This document shows positions 35,130-42,984 of a stretch of DNA of 64,000 nt, piece after piece. Within the stretch, counting starts at the first letter, position 1, and the number at the start of each line of letters is the position of its first letter. Below the pieces are notes generated by a model. It saw only the letters and a program-made list of their open reading frames with translations, had not been told where the DNA came from and did no database searches. This DNA comes from Pseudomonas laurentiana (lineage in GTDB: Bacteria; Pseudomonadota; Gammaproteobacteria; Pseudomonadales; Pseudomonadaceae), in contig NZ_BMQU01000009.1 of assembly GCF_014648275.1 (NCBI RefSeq), positions 62,001 to 126,000 of the forward strand, written 5' to 3'. The translations under genes were made by a program, and so were the position numbers.

Positions 35130-36038
35130 CTAACCCGACTCCCCCACCCTGGGCGCTGGCCTTGCCGGCTTGAACCACCAGCCCTGCTGCATGCCGGCTG
35201 CTGCCAGCAAGATCGCGGCGACACCCAGCCACTGCAGCAGGCTCAGGCGATGGTCAAACGCCAGCCAGTCGACGAAGATCGCCGCAATCGGGTAGATGAA
35301 CGACAAGGCGCCGGTCAGGGCGGTCGGCAGTTTTTGAATGGCGCCGTACAGCAGCACATACATCAGCCCGGTATGAACCATACCTAACGTCACCAGGCTG
35401 GCCAGTTCGCTCGTGTCGTGCGGCAACCCGCTTGTGTTGGCCCAGGGCGCCAGCAGCAACACACCGGAGCAGACCTGAATCAGTGCGATCAGGTGTGGCG
35501 GCGTGCCGCTCAGCCGCTTGATGATCAACGCCGCAACGGCGTACAGGAACGCCGCCCCCAAGGCCAGGCCAATACCCGCCAGGTAATCGTCACCCGACCC
35601 TTGCTGACCGCCGTGAGCACTCACGATTGCCAGCATGCCTGCGAAGGCAATGCTCAGCCAGAACACCTTCGGCAGGGTGATTTTCTCACCGAGAAACAGG
35701 GCGGCCAGAGCCACCAGCATGAACGGCTGGACGTTGTACACCGCAGTGCCGATGGCAATCGACGCCCGCGAATAGGAGGCGAACAGCAGCACCCAGTTGC
35801 CGACGATGGCCACGCCACTGAGCACCGCCAGGGCGAAGGTAGCCCGGCTGAGGATGCCGGGGCGCAGGAAGCCGAACAGTGCACAAATCACCAGCAAGGT
35901 GCCGGCACCGAATACGCAACGCCAGAACACCACATCCAACACCGGTTGCCCGGACACCAGCACAAACCAGCCGATGGTCCCCGAAATCAACATGGCGGCG
36001 ACCATTTCCAACGATCTACGACGTATTGAACTGTCCAT
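35130..36038 (-). CDS. DMT family transporter (EamA)
   Basis: 302 residues with ten hydrophobic helices in two EamA repeats, typical of drug/metabolite exporters. The ATG at 36038 has GGAGG 6 bases upstream, better spaced than the GTG three bases earlier. It is divergent from an Lrp/AsnC regulator 130 bases away, the usual pairing for amino-acid exporters controlled by their substrate. Landmarks are FWRCVFGAGTLLVICALFGF, AVYNVQPFMLVALAALFLGE and GALSFIYPIAAIFVDWLAFD. Substrate unknown. Confidence 0.88.
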   Translation of the reverse strand: MDSSIRRRSLEMVAAMLISGTIGWFVLVSGQPVLDVVFWRCVFGAGTLLVICALFGFLRPGILSRATFALAVLSGVAIVGNWVLLFASYSRASIAIGTAVYNVQPFMLVALAALFLGEKITLPKVFWLSIAFAGMLAIVSAHGGQQGSGDDYLAGIGLALGAAFLYAVAALIIKRLSGTPPHLIALIQVCSGVLLLAPWANTSGLPHDTSELASLVTLGMVHTGLMYVLLYGAIQKLPTALTGALSFIYPIAAIFVDWLAFDHRLSLLQWLGVAAILLAAAGMQQGWWFKPARPAPRVGESG

Positions 36039-36169
36039 CACTCACCTCCGAAACGATGGACAAAGTATGACGAGCGCCGGGCCGACCATTCCAGATGAAA
36101 AAGCAGGCTAAACTCGGCACAGACCTTTTTTATCAAGGCACTTTTTCCTTTTTGCCTAACGAGGTGGAT

Positions 36170-36607
36170 ATGACCGACGACATCGACCAACTGCTGATCA
36201 ACGCCTTGATGGATGACTCGCGGCGCTCGCTCAAGGCCCTGGCCCAACTCAGCGGGCTGTCGGCGCCGAGTGTCAGTGAGCGCCTGCGCCGCCTGGAAGA
36301 GCGCGGCGTACTGAAGGGTTATACGGTGGAGGTCGACCCACGCAGCTTTGGCTACCAGTTGCAGGCCATTGTGCGTATCCGCCCGCTGCCCGGTCAGTTG
36401 CAGGAGGTCGAGCGGCAGATCCAGGCCATCCCCGAGTTCACTGAGTGCGACAAGGTGACCGGCGATGACTGCTTCATTGCCCGCCTGCATGTGCGCTCGA
36501 TGGAGCAACTGGACACCCTGCTCGACCGCCTCAACAGCCATGCCGAGACCAACACCGCCATCGTCAAGAAGACGCCGGTCAAGCGCCGTTTACCACCGAT
36601 GAACTGA
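36170..36607 (+). CDS. Lrp/AsnC family regulator
   Basis: 145 residues from the ATG at 36170, preceded by GAGGTGG. The N-terminal helix-turn-helix (ALAQLSGLSAPSVSERLRRL) spans about residues 18-42, and the C-terminal RAM domain (IRIRPLPGQLQEVERQI, VTGDDCFIARLHVRSMEQLD) follows. It probably senses an amino acid and controls the divergent DMT exporter. Confidence 0.9.
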   Translation: MTDDIDQLLINALMDDSRRSLKALAQLSGLSAPSVSERLRRLEERGVLKGYTVEVDPRSFGYQLQAIVRIRPLPGQLQEVERQIQAIPEFTECDKVTGDDCFIARLHVRSMEQLDTLLDRLNSHAETNTAIVKKTPVKRRLPPMN

Positions 36608-36623
36608 CGGGGCGATGGCCGGC

Positions 36624-37553
36624 TCAACTCCAGCCGTAGCGCACCAGATGGAAAAACACCGGTGCGGCAAAACAGACTGAATCCAGCCGGTCGAGCATGC
36701 CACCATGGCCTTCGATCATATGCCCCCAGTCCTTGACGCCACGATCACGCTTGATGGCCGACATCACCAAGCCCCCGGCAAAGCCCAGCAGGCACACTAT
36801 CAGCGCAAGCAGCGCGGCCTGCCACGGCGCAAACGGGGTAATCCAGTACAGCGCAGCACCGATCAAGGTCGCCAGCGCGATGCCGCCGAAAAAGCCCTCG
36901 GTGGTTTTCGACGGCGACAGGTTAGGCGCAATTTTGTGCTTGCCCCACAGCTTGCCGCAGACGTACTGCAGCACATCCGACAACTGCACCACCAGGATCA
37001 ACCAGGCGATCAGCAGCAGGTTGCGCCCTTCATAACCTGGAATATCCAGGGTCAGCAATGCGGGCACGGCCGATACGCAGTAGACCGCAATGGTCAGGCC
37101 CCATTGGACTTTCGAGGTGCGCTCGAGAAAGTGCGTGGTATCCCCGCCCAGTGACGACAGGATCGGCATCAGCAGGAACAGGTAGACCGGAATGAAGATC
37201 GAGAACAGACCGTACCAGTCCATCCCGATCAGCAGGTACTGCACCGGCAAGGCAAAGTAGAACGCGGCCACCAGCGCCGGATAGTCGCTACGCCGGGTAG
37301 GCGTCAGGGTCATGAACTCGCGCAGGGCATAGAACGATACGCCGTAGAACAGCAGAATCACGCCGACCTGCCCCATCATGAAAGCGATGCCGATCACCGC
37401 GACCATCACCCACCAGGCATTGATGCGGGCATTAAGGTTGTCGATCACCGGGTTCGGTGCCGAGGCGCGCCATTTGAGAAGCTGGCCGACTAACGTGGCC
37501 AGTACCAGAATGCCGCCAATACCGGCAAACAGTTGCAGTGTTGTGCTGTCCAT
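36624..37553 (-). CDS. CDP-diacylglycerol synthase (CdsA/YnbB-like)
   Basis: 309 residues, eight or so membrane helices. The CdsA signature is intact: SAIKRDRGVKDWGHMIEGHG then GMLDRLDS near the C-terminus, with NLSPSKTTEGFFGGIALATL before it. It would form CDP-diacylglycerol from phosphatidate and CTP. It is the last gene of a six-gene operon whose parts match E. coli ynbABCD, so it corresponds to YnbB, the second CdsA, not the housekeeping enzyme. The strong AAGGAGGGGG before the ATG at 37553 overlaps the end of the acyltransferase gene; one base separates the two genes. Confidence 0.9.
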   Translation of the reverse strand: MDSTTLQLFAGIGGILVLATLVGQLLKWRASAPNPVIDNLNARINAWWVMVAVIGIAFMMGQVGVILLFYGVSFYALREFMTLTPTRRSDYPALVAAFYFALPVQYLLIGMDWYGLFSIFIPVYLFLLMPILSSLGGDTTHFLERTSKVQWGLTIAVYCVSAVPALLTLDIPGYEGRNLLLIAWLILVVQLSDVLQYVCGKLWGKHKIAPNLSPSKTTEGFFGGIALATLIGAALYWITPFAPWQAALLALIVCLLGFAGGLVMSAIKRDRGVKDWGHMIEGHGGMLDRLDSVCFAAPVFFHLVRYGWS

Positions 37554-37554
37554 T

Positions 37555-38178
37555 TCAGACCCCCTCCTTTGCCAGGGCCAGCAAGGCGTCCCGTGATCGT
37601 TCAAGGAACATGGCCTTGCTCTCATCCGGCGCCAGCGAAATCGGTTCGCCGAAGTTCAAGGTGCATAACAGTGGCAACGGCAACACCCGGCCTTTGGGCA
37701 TGACGCGGTTGAGGTTGGCGATCCACACCGGAATGATCTCGATGTCAGGCCGTTGCCGTGCCAGGTGGTACAGGCCACTTTTGAACGGCAGCAAGGTTTC
37801 ATCGCTGAGGTTGCGCGTACCCTCAGGGAACAGGATCAGTGAGTCGCCTTGCTCCAGTGCATCGAGCATCGCCTGCAACGGTTGGCTGTCTGGAAGCGCA
37901 TGCTGGCGGTCTATCAGCACGCCATTGAACACCCGCTGGATCAGAAAGCGCCGCAACCGCCCAGTCAGCCAGTAATCGGCGCCGGCCACCGGGCGGGTAC
38001 GCTGACGCAAGTGTGGCGGCAGCGAGGCCCAGAACAGCACGAAGTCACCATGGCTGCTGTGGTTGGCAAAGTAGATACGTTGAACCGGCTCAGGCGTACA
38101 CCCCAGCCACAGCGCACGTGCGCCCGTCAGCAACCGCGCACCGGAAGTTATGGCGAAGGCAACCAGAGAAACAAGCAT
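37555..38178 (-). CDS. 1-acylglycerol-3-phosphate acyltransferase (PlsC family)
   Basis: 207 residues. The acyltransferase motifs NHSSHGD (HX4D) and FPEGTR are both intact, with a further conserved IPVWIANLNRVMPKG segment. It would turn lysophosphatidate into phosphatidate, the substrate of the CdsA-like enzyme encoded one base downstream. It is in the ynb-like operon; a housekeeping PlsC is expected elsewhere. A single N-terminal hydrophobic helix could anchor it. Confidence 0.9.
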   Translation of the reverse strand: MLVSLVAFAITSGARLLTGARALWLGCTPEPVQRIYFANHSSHGDFVLFWASLPPHLRQRTRPVAGADYWLTGRLRRFLIQRVFNGVLIDRQHALPDSQPLQAMLDALEQGDSLILFPEGTRNLSDETLLPFKSGLYHLARQRPDIEIIPVWIANLNRVMPKGRVLPLPLLCTLNFGEPISLAPDESKAMFLERSRDALLALAKEGV

Positions 38179-38188
38179 CGAGAATTCC

Positions 38189-38644
38189 TTACGCGATGAG
38201 GGAAAGCCACGGCATGCACAGGCACGCCAGCAGCACGATCAGGCATTGCGCGCAGACACAGAGCGCCTGGAACCTAAGCAAGCGCAATGCACCCCGGCTG
38301 CGTTGAAACAGGCTCCTGGAGACCGTCGCCGCGGGCTGCAGCCCTAGCTCGTGCAATGCGTTGTCAAGGGCGTCGGCCTTCAGGTCGAAGGCGTGTGGAG
38401 GCGCCGTCATGCAGGCGAACAGGTCGGCATCCAGGGCAACCCGCAGGGCGAAATACTTCTGTATCAGCCCACAAAGCAGCAGGAGGACGGCCAGCAGCGC
38501 AGCGAACAACGACGGTGCAACCCCACACAACGGGGCCAACCCGACAAGCAGCGCCAACACCGTCAAGACCGTGGAAAACCGATCCAGGTCGCGCCCTCGA
38601 CGCAGCAGGCTGACAACCAGCCGCAGGTGCATTTCAGTAGCCAT
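38189..38644 (-). CDS. Membrane protein of the phospholipid operon, unknown function
   Basis: 151 residues from the ATG at 38644, which overlaps the end of the phosphatase gene by 11 bases; the ATG at 38632 is an alternative. Two hydrophobic blocks (VLTVLALLVGLAPLCGVAPS and on, and a Cys-rich LCVCAQCLIVLLACLCMPWL near the end) flank a soluble middle that contains FDLKADALDNALHELGL. I do not recognise the family. Its position between phosphatase and acyltransferase genes, with a matching small gene in P. aeruginosa's equivalent operon as I recall, supports it being real. Confidence 0.65.
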   Translation of the reverse strand: MATEMHLRLVVSLLRRGRDLDRFSTVLTVLALLVGLAPLCGVAPSLFAALLAVLLLLCGLIQKYFALRVALDADLFACMTAPPHAFDLKADALDNALHELGLQPAATVSRSLFQRSRGALRLLRFQALCVCAQCLIVLLACLCMPWLSLIA

Positions 38645-39959
38645 CAGACACCGCCGGCACCAGCGACAGCAGCGCCTGGCACTGGGCCTGGGCCAGTACC
38701 ACCTGCGGTCGTGCCCTGCGCACACACGCCAGGGCGCTGTCGATGTCGCCGCAGCGGCGGGTGTACAACAACCAGGCCGCCACCGCCGTTGCGCTACGCG
38801 AATAACCCAGCGCACAGCACACCAGCACCGGCCCCTGCTGGCGCAAGGTCTCGATGGCTTGCGCCGCGGCCTCGCAGCACGCCGCGCTGGGTGCCGTCAG
38901 GTCGAGCACCGGGAAGCTGCGATAGGCCTTGCCACGGCTGTCGACCGGCAACTCGGCACAGAGGTCCACGATCGCGGCAAACGGCTGGGCCTGCCCGGAC
39001 GCTGGAATCCGCCCGAGCCAGACGTTATCGGCAACCTGTACGGGATGGGGATGCTGGCGGGTCCATACACGGGAGTTGACCCAGGCGGCAAGCAAGTAAG
39101 GCGCCAGCAGCCCTTGGGCACCGAGGGAGAGGTGACCGTCCGCTCGTTTCTGAAAGCCCTCGGCACCGAAGACGAGGTAGTTCAATGCCACCAGTAGCAA
39201 CGACAGCGCTGGCCACAACAACCACAGTGCGCTCCCCTTCAGGGTCAAGGCCAGTGCAACGAAAACGGCACAGCCCAGCCCATAGCGTAGCGCCAGCTGA
39301 CGCCGTTTCGGATCGCTCGCCCACTGCAGCCTGCGCAGGGGGCTTTGCCCTTCGCTGGGCCAGAGCCACAGGCAGAACAAACCTGCGACCGCCCCCGTCG
39401 GCACATCGATGAAATGGTGCTGCCAGGTGGTCAGGACCGACAGGCCAATCAGCACGAACCAACCGTGCAACACAACGCGCCAGGCACCGTGGGCATAGCG
39501 GGCAAAGCAAGCCCAGAGCACGACCAACAAGGTGATGTGCAGCGAAGGCGCCTGATTGAACGGTTTGTCGAAGCCCATCAACAGGTCGAACATCAGCCCG
39601 AACGTCCCCTCCAGTGGTGGGCGCTCGAAGGTGAAGCGCAGTGGCCACAGCAGAAAACAGGCAATGCAGATCACCTGCGCGCTGAGCAGCCGCAGGCCAT
39701 GCCGATCCATTTCACGGCGACTGGCCGGCAGCAGGAACGACAGACCGTACAGCAGGTCAATCGACCAGTAAGGCACGATTGTCCAGGGCCATAACGGCAG
39801 GTGTTGCTCCCAGGCAAAGACCAGGCTGCCAACATCATCACGCTGGCTGGTAAACCGATTGGCAAAGCCGTAACTGGCGAAAAACAGCGGCCCGAGCAGT
39901 AACAGCCAGAGCACACCGCGCTTCCACAGCCCAGCCTCCCTTGCCTCAACGAGCGCCAT
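38634..39959 (-). CDS. PAP2-like / dual-specificity phosphatase fusion (YnbD-like)
   Basis: 441 residues. About nine membrane helices hold a PAP2-type phosphatase/sterol domain (PFNQAPSLHITLLVVLWACF and HFIDVPTGAVAGLFCLW). A C-terminal dual-specificity phosphatase domain follows, with active-site loop CCALGYSRSAT and Asp in IVDLCAELPV. The residue before the catalytic Cys is Cys where His is usual (HCxxGxxRS). The start at 39959 shares one base with the stop of the upstream gene (TGATG). It corresponds to E. coli YnbD and could remove the terminal phosphate of a phosphatidylglycerol-phosphate-like lipid made by the CDP-alcohol transferase. Confidence 0.87.
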   Translation of the reverse strand: MALVEAREAGLWKRGVLWLLLLGPLFFASYGFANRFTSQRDDVGSLVFAWEQHLPLWPWTIVPYWSIDLLYGLSFLLPASRREMDRHGLRLLSAQVICIACFLLWPLRFTFERPPLEGTFGLMFDLLMGFDKPFNQAPSLHITLLVVLWACFARYAHGAWRVVLHGWFVLIGLSVLTTWQHHFIDVPTGAVAGLFCLWLWPSEGQSPLRRLQWASDPKRRQLALRYGLGCAVFVALALTLKGSALWLLWPALSLLLVALNYLVFGAEGFQKRADGHLSLGAQGLLAPYLLAAWVNSRVWTRQHPHPVQVADNVWLGRIPASGQAQPFAAIVDLCAELPVDSRGKAYRSFPVLDLTAPSAACCEAAAQAIETLRQQGPVLVCCALGYSRSATAVAAWLLYTRRCGDIDSALACVRRARPQVVLAQAQCQALLSLVPAVSDGY

Positions 39960-41725
39960 CACGACACCCGTTGAGCCAGAGACACGGTGAAGATACCCCA
40001 CTCATCCACACGCTGGGTCACCTTGCGGAAACCGGCACGCTCAACCAATTGGTCCATTTCAACCTGGCTGCGCCGACGCATCACCCAGGCCTGCCCTTCA
40101 CGGTGGCTGGTCAAGGCACGGGCAATGAACTCCAGTTGTGGGTGCCAGGGCTGCCCGGTGTACACCAGGTATCCCCCCGCTTCCACTGCGGCCGCCAGAC
40201 CGGCCAGCGAATCACTCACCATGGCATTGCTGGCGAACAGTTCATAGAGCCCTGAAACCACGGCCAGGGTCTTGGGCTCCAGTGCGGCCAGGTCCTCGCG
40301 GTCGAAGGCGTCGCCTTTGACGAAGCGGGCGATATCGCCCAACCCTTTCTGCTCGATCAGGGCCGAGCCGTCACGTACGTTCAGGTCGCTGTAGTCGCGC
40401 AGCAGGATCGACTCAGGTCGTTGCGCGCCCTGCTCCAACGATTCAAGGATGTAGCGGCCATGCCCGGCAGCAATGTCGACGATATGCACGGGGCGCTGCT
40501 GCTCGCGCAACGATGCCATCGCCTGGCGCAACAGCTCCTCAAGATGCACCTTGCGCTGACGGATACCGCGCCAGCCGATGGCGTTCAGGTAGTTGCGGTC
40601 GATCAGGCGGCCCAGTGGCGAGTTGCCGGTCGGCTGGTTACGGTAGACGTAGTCCAGGGTACTGCCCGAATCAAAGCCGGTGTCGAAGCCCAGTTTGACC
40701 CCGGCACTGAGCGTAGCGCCCAGTTTCAGCCCGGCGCGAGTCGCCCGCCAATACAGTTCACGTGGCGAATTCAACGGCAATGGTGCAGCGAGGGCTTCGG
40801 ACTCGGCGCAGCTCCAGCCGATCTGGTCGGCGTCGAGCAACGACGGCCTGACGATTGGCTCGGCAAAGTTGCGCAGGATGAAGCGGCGCATACGGTCGGT
40901 AGCCTGTGCGCGCTCACGCTCACCCAGGGTGTCGTGGAAAAAGCCTGGCAGGATGTGTTTCTCCTTGCGCACGCTGCCCAACCGGTCGAAGAACTGCTCC
41001 TGCGGTTTGCGGTGCACGACAAAATCGGCACCTGAGATCAGTAGCTGGGTGGGTGTCTGGATCGACTGTGCGTCGGCCACTACCCGCTCTGCAGCGTCAT
41101 ACAGCCCCAGCAGCATGTTGACCGAAATCGGCCGGGTAATCAGGGGGTCGCTCTCATAGGAGGCAATACGTTGCGGGTCATGGCTGAGGAACTTGGCCTT
41201 GACGTAGCTGTTGACGAAAAAGTTGCCGCGCCAGGCCCGCATCAGTTTCAGGCCGGGCCGGGCAAAGGGTACATAGAGCTTGACCTTGAAGGCCGGTGAA
41301 GCCAGAACCAGGGCACGAATCGGCGGCGCATAGTCGTGAACCCAGGTCGCAATCAGTACGGCACCGACGCTTTGTGCGACTACTGCCATTTCTTCAACCG
41401 CAATACCGTACTGGTCGCGAATGTGCTCGATGAACGTCTGAACATCGCGCACGCTGGTGGCAAAGCCGGGGCTGTCGCCACGCGCACCCGGCGACTCGCC
41501 ATGACCGCGTGCATCCCAGGCAAAGACATCGAAGCCTGGCAGGTCCAGTTCGTCGGCCAGGTGGGCCATGCGTCCACCGTGTTCGTGCCCTCGGTGAAAC
41601 AGCACCAACGCCCGGCGTGGCGTGGCCTCATCGCGCTGGATCGCCGGCCAGTGGCGGTAGAACAGGCTGACGTTGTCATGAGTACTGAAGGACTGCTGCT
41701 GGGCTTCGCGCATCAATTGATTCAT
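39959..41725 (-). CDS. Alpha/beta hydrolase-methyltransferase fusion (YnbC-like)
   Basis: 588 residues, two enzymes in one chain. Residues 1-300 are a monoglyceride-lipase-like alpha/beta hydrolase: HRGHEHGGRM near the N-terminus, nucleophile Ser in VVAQSVGAVL, Asp in SGADFVVHR and His in GFFHDTLGE. Residues about 390-588 are a SAM-binding methyltransferase-like domain, VHIVDIAAGHGRYILESL being motif I. It matches E. coli YnbC. Both stop and start overlap neighbouring genes, so it is tightly coupled in the operon. Acting on a lipid headgroup or acyl chain is inferred from context. Confidence 0.87.
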   Translation of the reverse strand: MNQLMREAQQQSFSTHDNVSLFYRHWPAIQRDEATPRRALVLFHRGHEHGGRMAHLADELDLPGFDVFAWDARGHGESPGARGDSPGFATSVRDVQTFIEHIRDQYGIAVEEMAVVAQSVGAVLIATWVHDYAPPIRALVLASPAFKVKLYVPFARPGLKLMRAWRGNFFVNSYVKAKFLSHDPQRIASYESDPLITRPISVNMLLGLYDAAERVVADAQSIQTPTQLLISGADFVVHRKPQEQFFDRLGSVRKEKHILPGFFHDTLGERERAQATDRMRRFILRNFAEPIVRPSLLDADQIGWSCAESEALAAPLPLNSPRELYWRATRAGLKLGATLSAGVKLGFDTGFDSGSTLDYVYRNQPTGNSPLGRLIDRNYLNAIGWRGIRQRKVHLEELLRQAMASLREQQRPVHIVDIAAGHGRYILESLEQGAQRPESILLRDYSDLNVRDGSALIEQKGLGDIARFVKGDAFDREDLAALEPKTLAVVSGLYELFASNAMVSDSLAGLAAAVEAGGYLVYTGQPWHPQLEFIARALTSHREGQAWVMRRRSQVEMDQLVERAGFRKVTQRVDEWGIFTVSLAQRVS

Positions 41726-42348
41726 TCCGTTGGATTGATGGAGGTGCTGGGGTGTGCCAGCCCCTGGCGGACACGGTTGACGATGGTGTAGATGAGCAGG
41801 GCCAGTACCAAGGCCAACAGGCCGTTGATCCAGACGCTGCTCAACAGGCCGCTGGCGACGCCTGCGCCCAGCACGCCAAAGACAAAGGCGCGGTCACTCT
41901 TGCCCATCGGCCCGTCGTAGCGGCGCTCGGCCCCGACCATCAGGCCCAATACCCCGGCGTACTCACTGATCAGCGCCAGCACGACCACCAGTACCACCAG
42001 CAACGGCGACACCCCAACCAACAGGGCAAACGGCAGGTACAAGGCACTGTCGGCGATCACATCGCACAGCTCATTGAGGTAAGCCCCCAGCCTGGACTGC
42101 TGACCAAACTCTCGGGCCAACATGCCATCCACGGCATTCAGGGCCATGCGCAGGAACATCCACACCGGGATCAAGGCAAACAGCCAGGCCTGGCTGGCAA
42201 ACCACGCGACCAGCAGACCGATGAGCAAGGAAACAACTGCTGCCGTCACAGTGACCTGGTTGGCGGTCACCCCGCGCTGATGCAGGCGGGTAACGAACGG
42301 ACGCAATACGCGCTGGAAGCGCGGTTTGAGGTGGTAAATCGAAAGCAT
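41722..42348 (-). CDS. CDP-alcohol phosphatidyltransferase (YnbA-like)
   Basis: 208 residues from the ATG at 42348, with AGGA 9 bases upstream. Six membrane helices and the CDP-alcohol motif NAVDGMLAREFGQQSRLG then AYLNELCD. In the common form the motif reads DxxDGxxAR-x8-GxxxDxxxD. Here the first and third Asp are Asn (N71 and N92), while D74 and the catalytic D96 remain. It would swap CMP of CDP-diacylglycerol for an alcohol that cannot be named. First gene of the operon; it overlaps the next by 4 bases and resembles E. coli YnbA. Confidence 0.88.
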   Translation of the reverse strand: MLSIYHLKPRFQRVLRPFVTRLHQRGVTANQVTVTAAVVSLLIGLLVAWFASQAWLFALIPVWMFLRMALNAVDGMLAREFGQQSRLGAYLNELCDVIADSALYLPFALLVGVSPLLVVLVVVLALISEYAGVLGLMVGAERRYDGPMGKSDRAFVFGVLGAGVASGLLSSVWINGLLALVLALLIYTIVNRVRQGLAHPSTSINPTE

Positions 42349-42554
42349 CAACACTCATCCTTTAACTGATGCAAAACGACCTGGGTGACTTGTCTCGACC
42401 GTACGCTGCCCTCTTGGCAACTGCCCGTAATGCCGCACAAGGTGTTGTTTCTCGCCCCGAACGACCTGGCGAGATCGCCAAAAAGGGAAACAACTCCCTG
42501 GTTCGACATCCTCGACACATTAACGGTCACAGATCAGGCAAAGGGCCATCAATG

Positions 42555-42965
42555 TCAACGCGACACGGCGATGTACCACTTGGGTTTCATACGACCGAAA
42601 TCCTGGCGCCGGTTGTGCTTGAGGGCCTTCTTCGAGTCGAGTACGAAACACCCAGCGCCATCGCGCACGAAGACAACCCAATGCCAGAATGGCCGGCCGG
42701 CCACCAACCGCCACTTGATCGCCAACAGGGCGCGATCGGGCAACGCGTCCCACCCTTCAAAGGGGTGCTGCTCAGGAGCCGCAACGATACCCAGTTCGCC
42801 GAGTAGGCGGCGAACATAGTGGGTGTCCGACCAGAGTGCGCGGTCCTCGGCAAAAATACCCAGCGCATTGGCCACCTGCCGCGCCTGAGCATAATCAATC
42901 TGTGCCAGGGCAGCACAGGCGGCAATGCCACATCCGGTAGGTTCCTGCTGTACAACAGCCTCCAT
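42555..42965 (-). CDS. C39-like papain-fold cysteine peptidase, single domain
   Basis: 136 residues from the ATG at 42965, which has GGAGA 8 bases upstream; the ATG 15 bases earlier lacks a site. VVQQEPTGCGIAACAALAQI holds the oxyanion Gln and catalytic Cys, HWVVFVRDGAGCFVLDSK the His and Asp. This is the fold of C39 bacteriocin-processing peptidases, here without transporter domains. No precursor peptide is evident nearby. It lies 19 bases after the GGDEF/EAL gene on the same strand, so the two may be cotranscribed. Confidence 0.75.
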   Translation of the reverse strand: MEAVVQQEPTGCGIAACAALAQIDYAQARQVANALGIFAEDRALWSDTHYVRRLLGELGIVAAPEQHPFEGWDALPDRALLAIKWRLVAGRPFWHWVVFVRDGAGCFVLDSKKALKHNRRQDFGRMKPKWYIAVSR

Positions 42966-42984
42966 GCGATACGTCTCCATTGCG

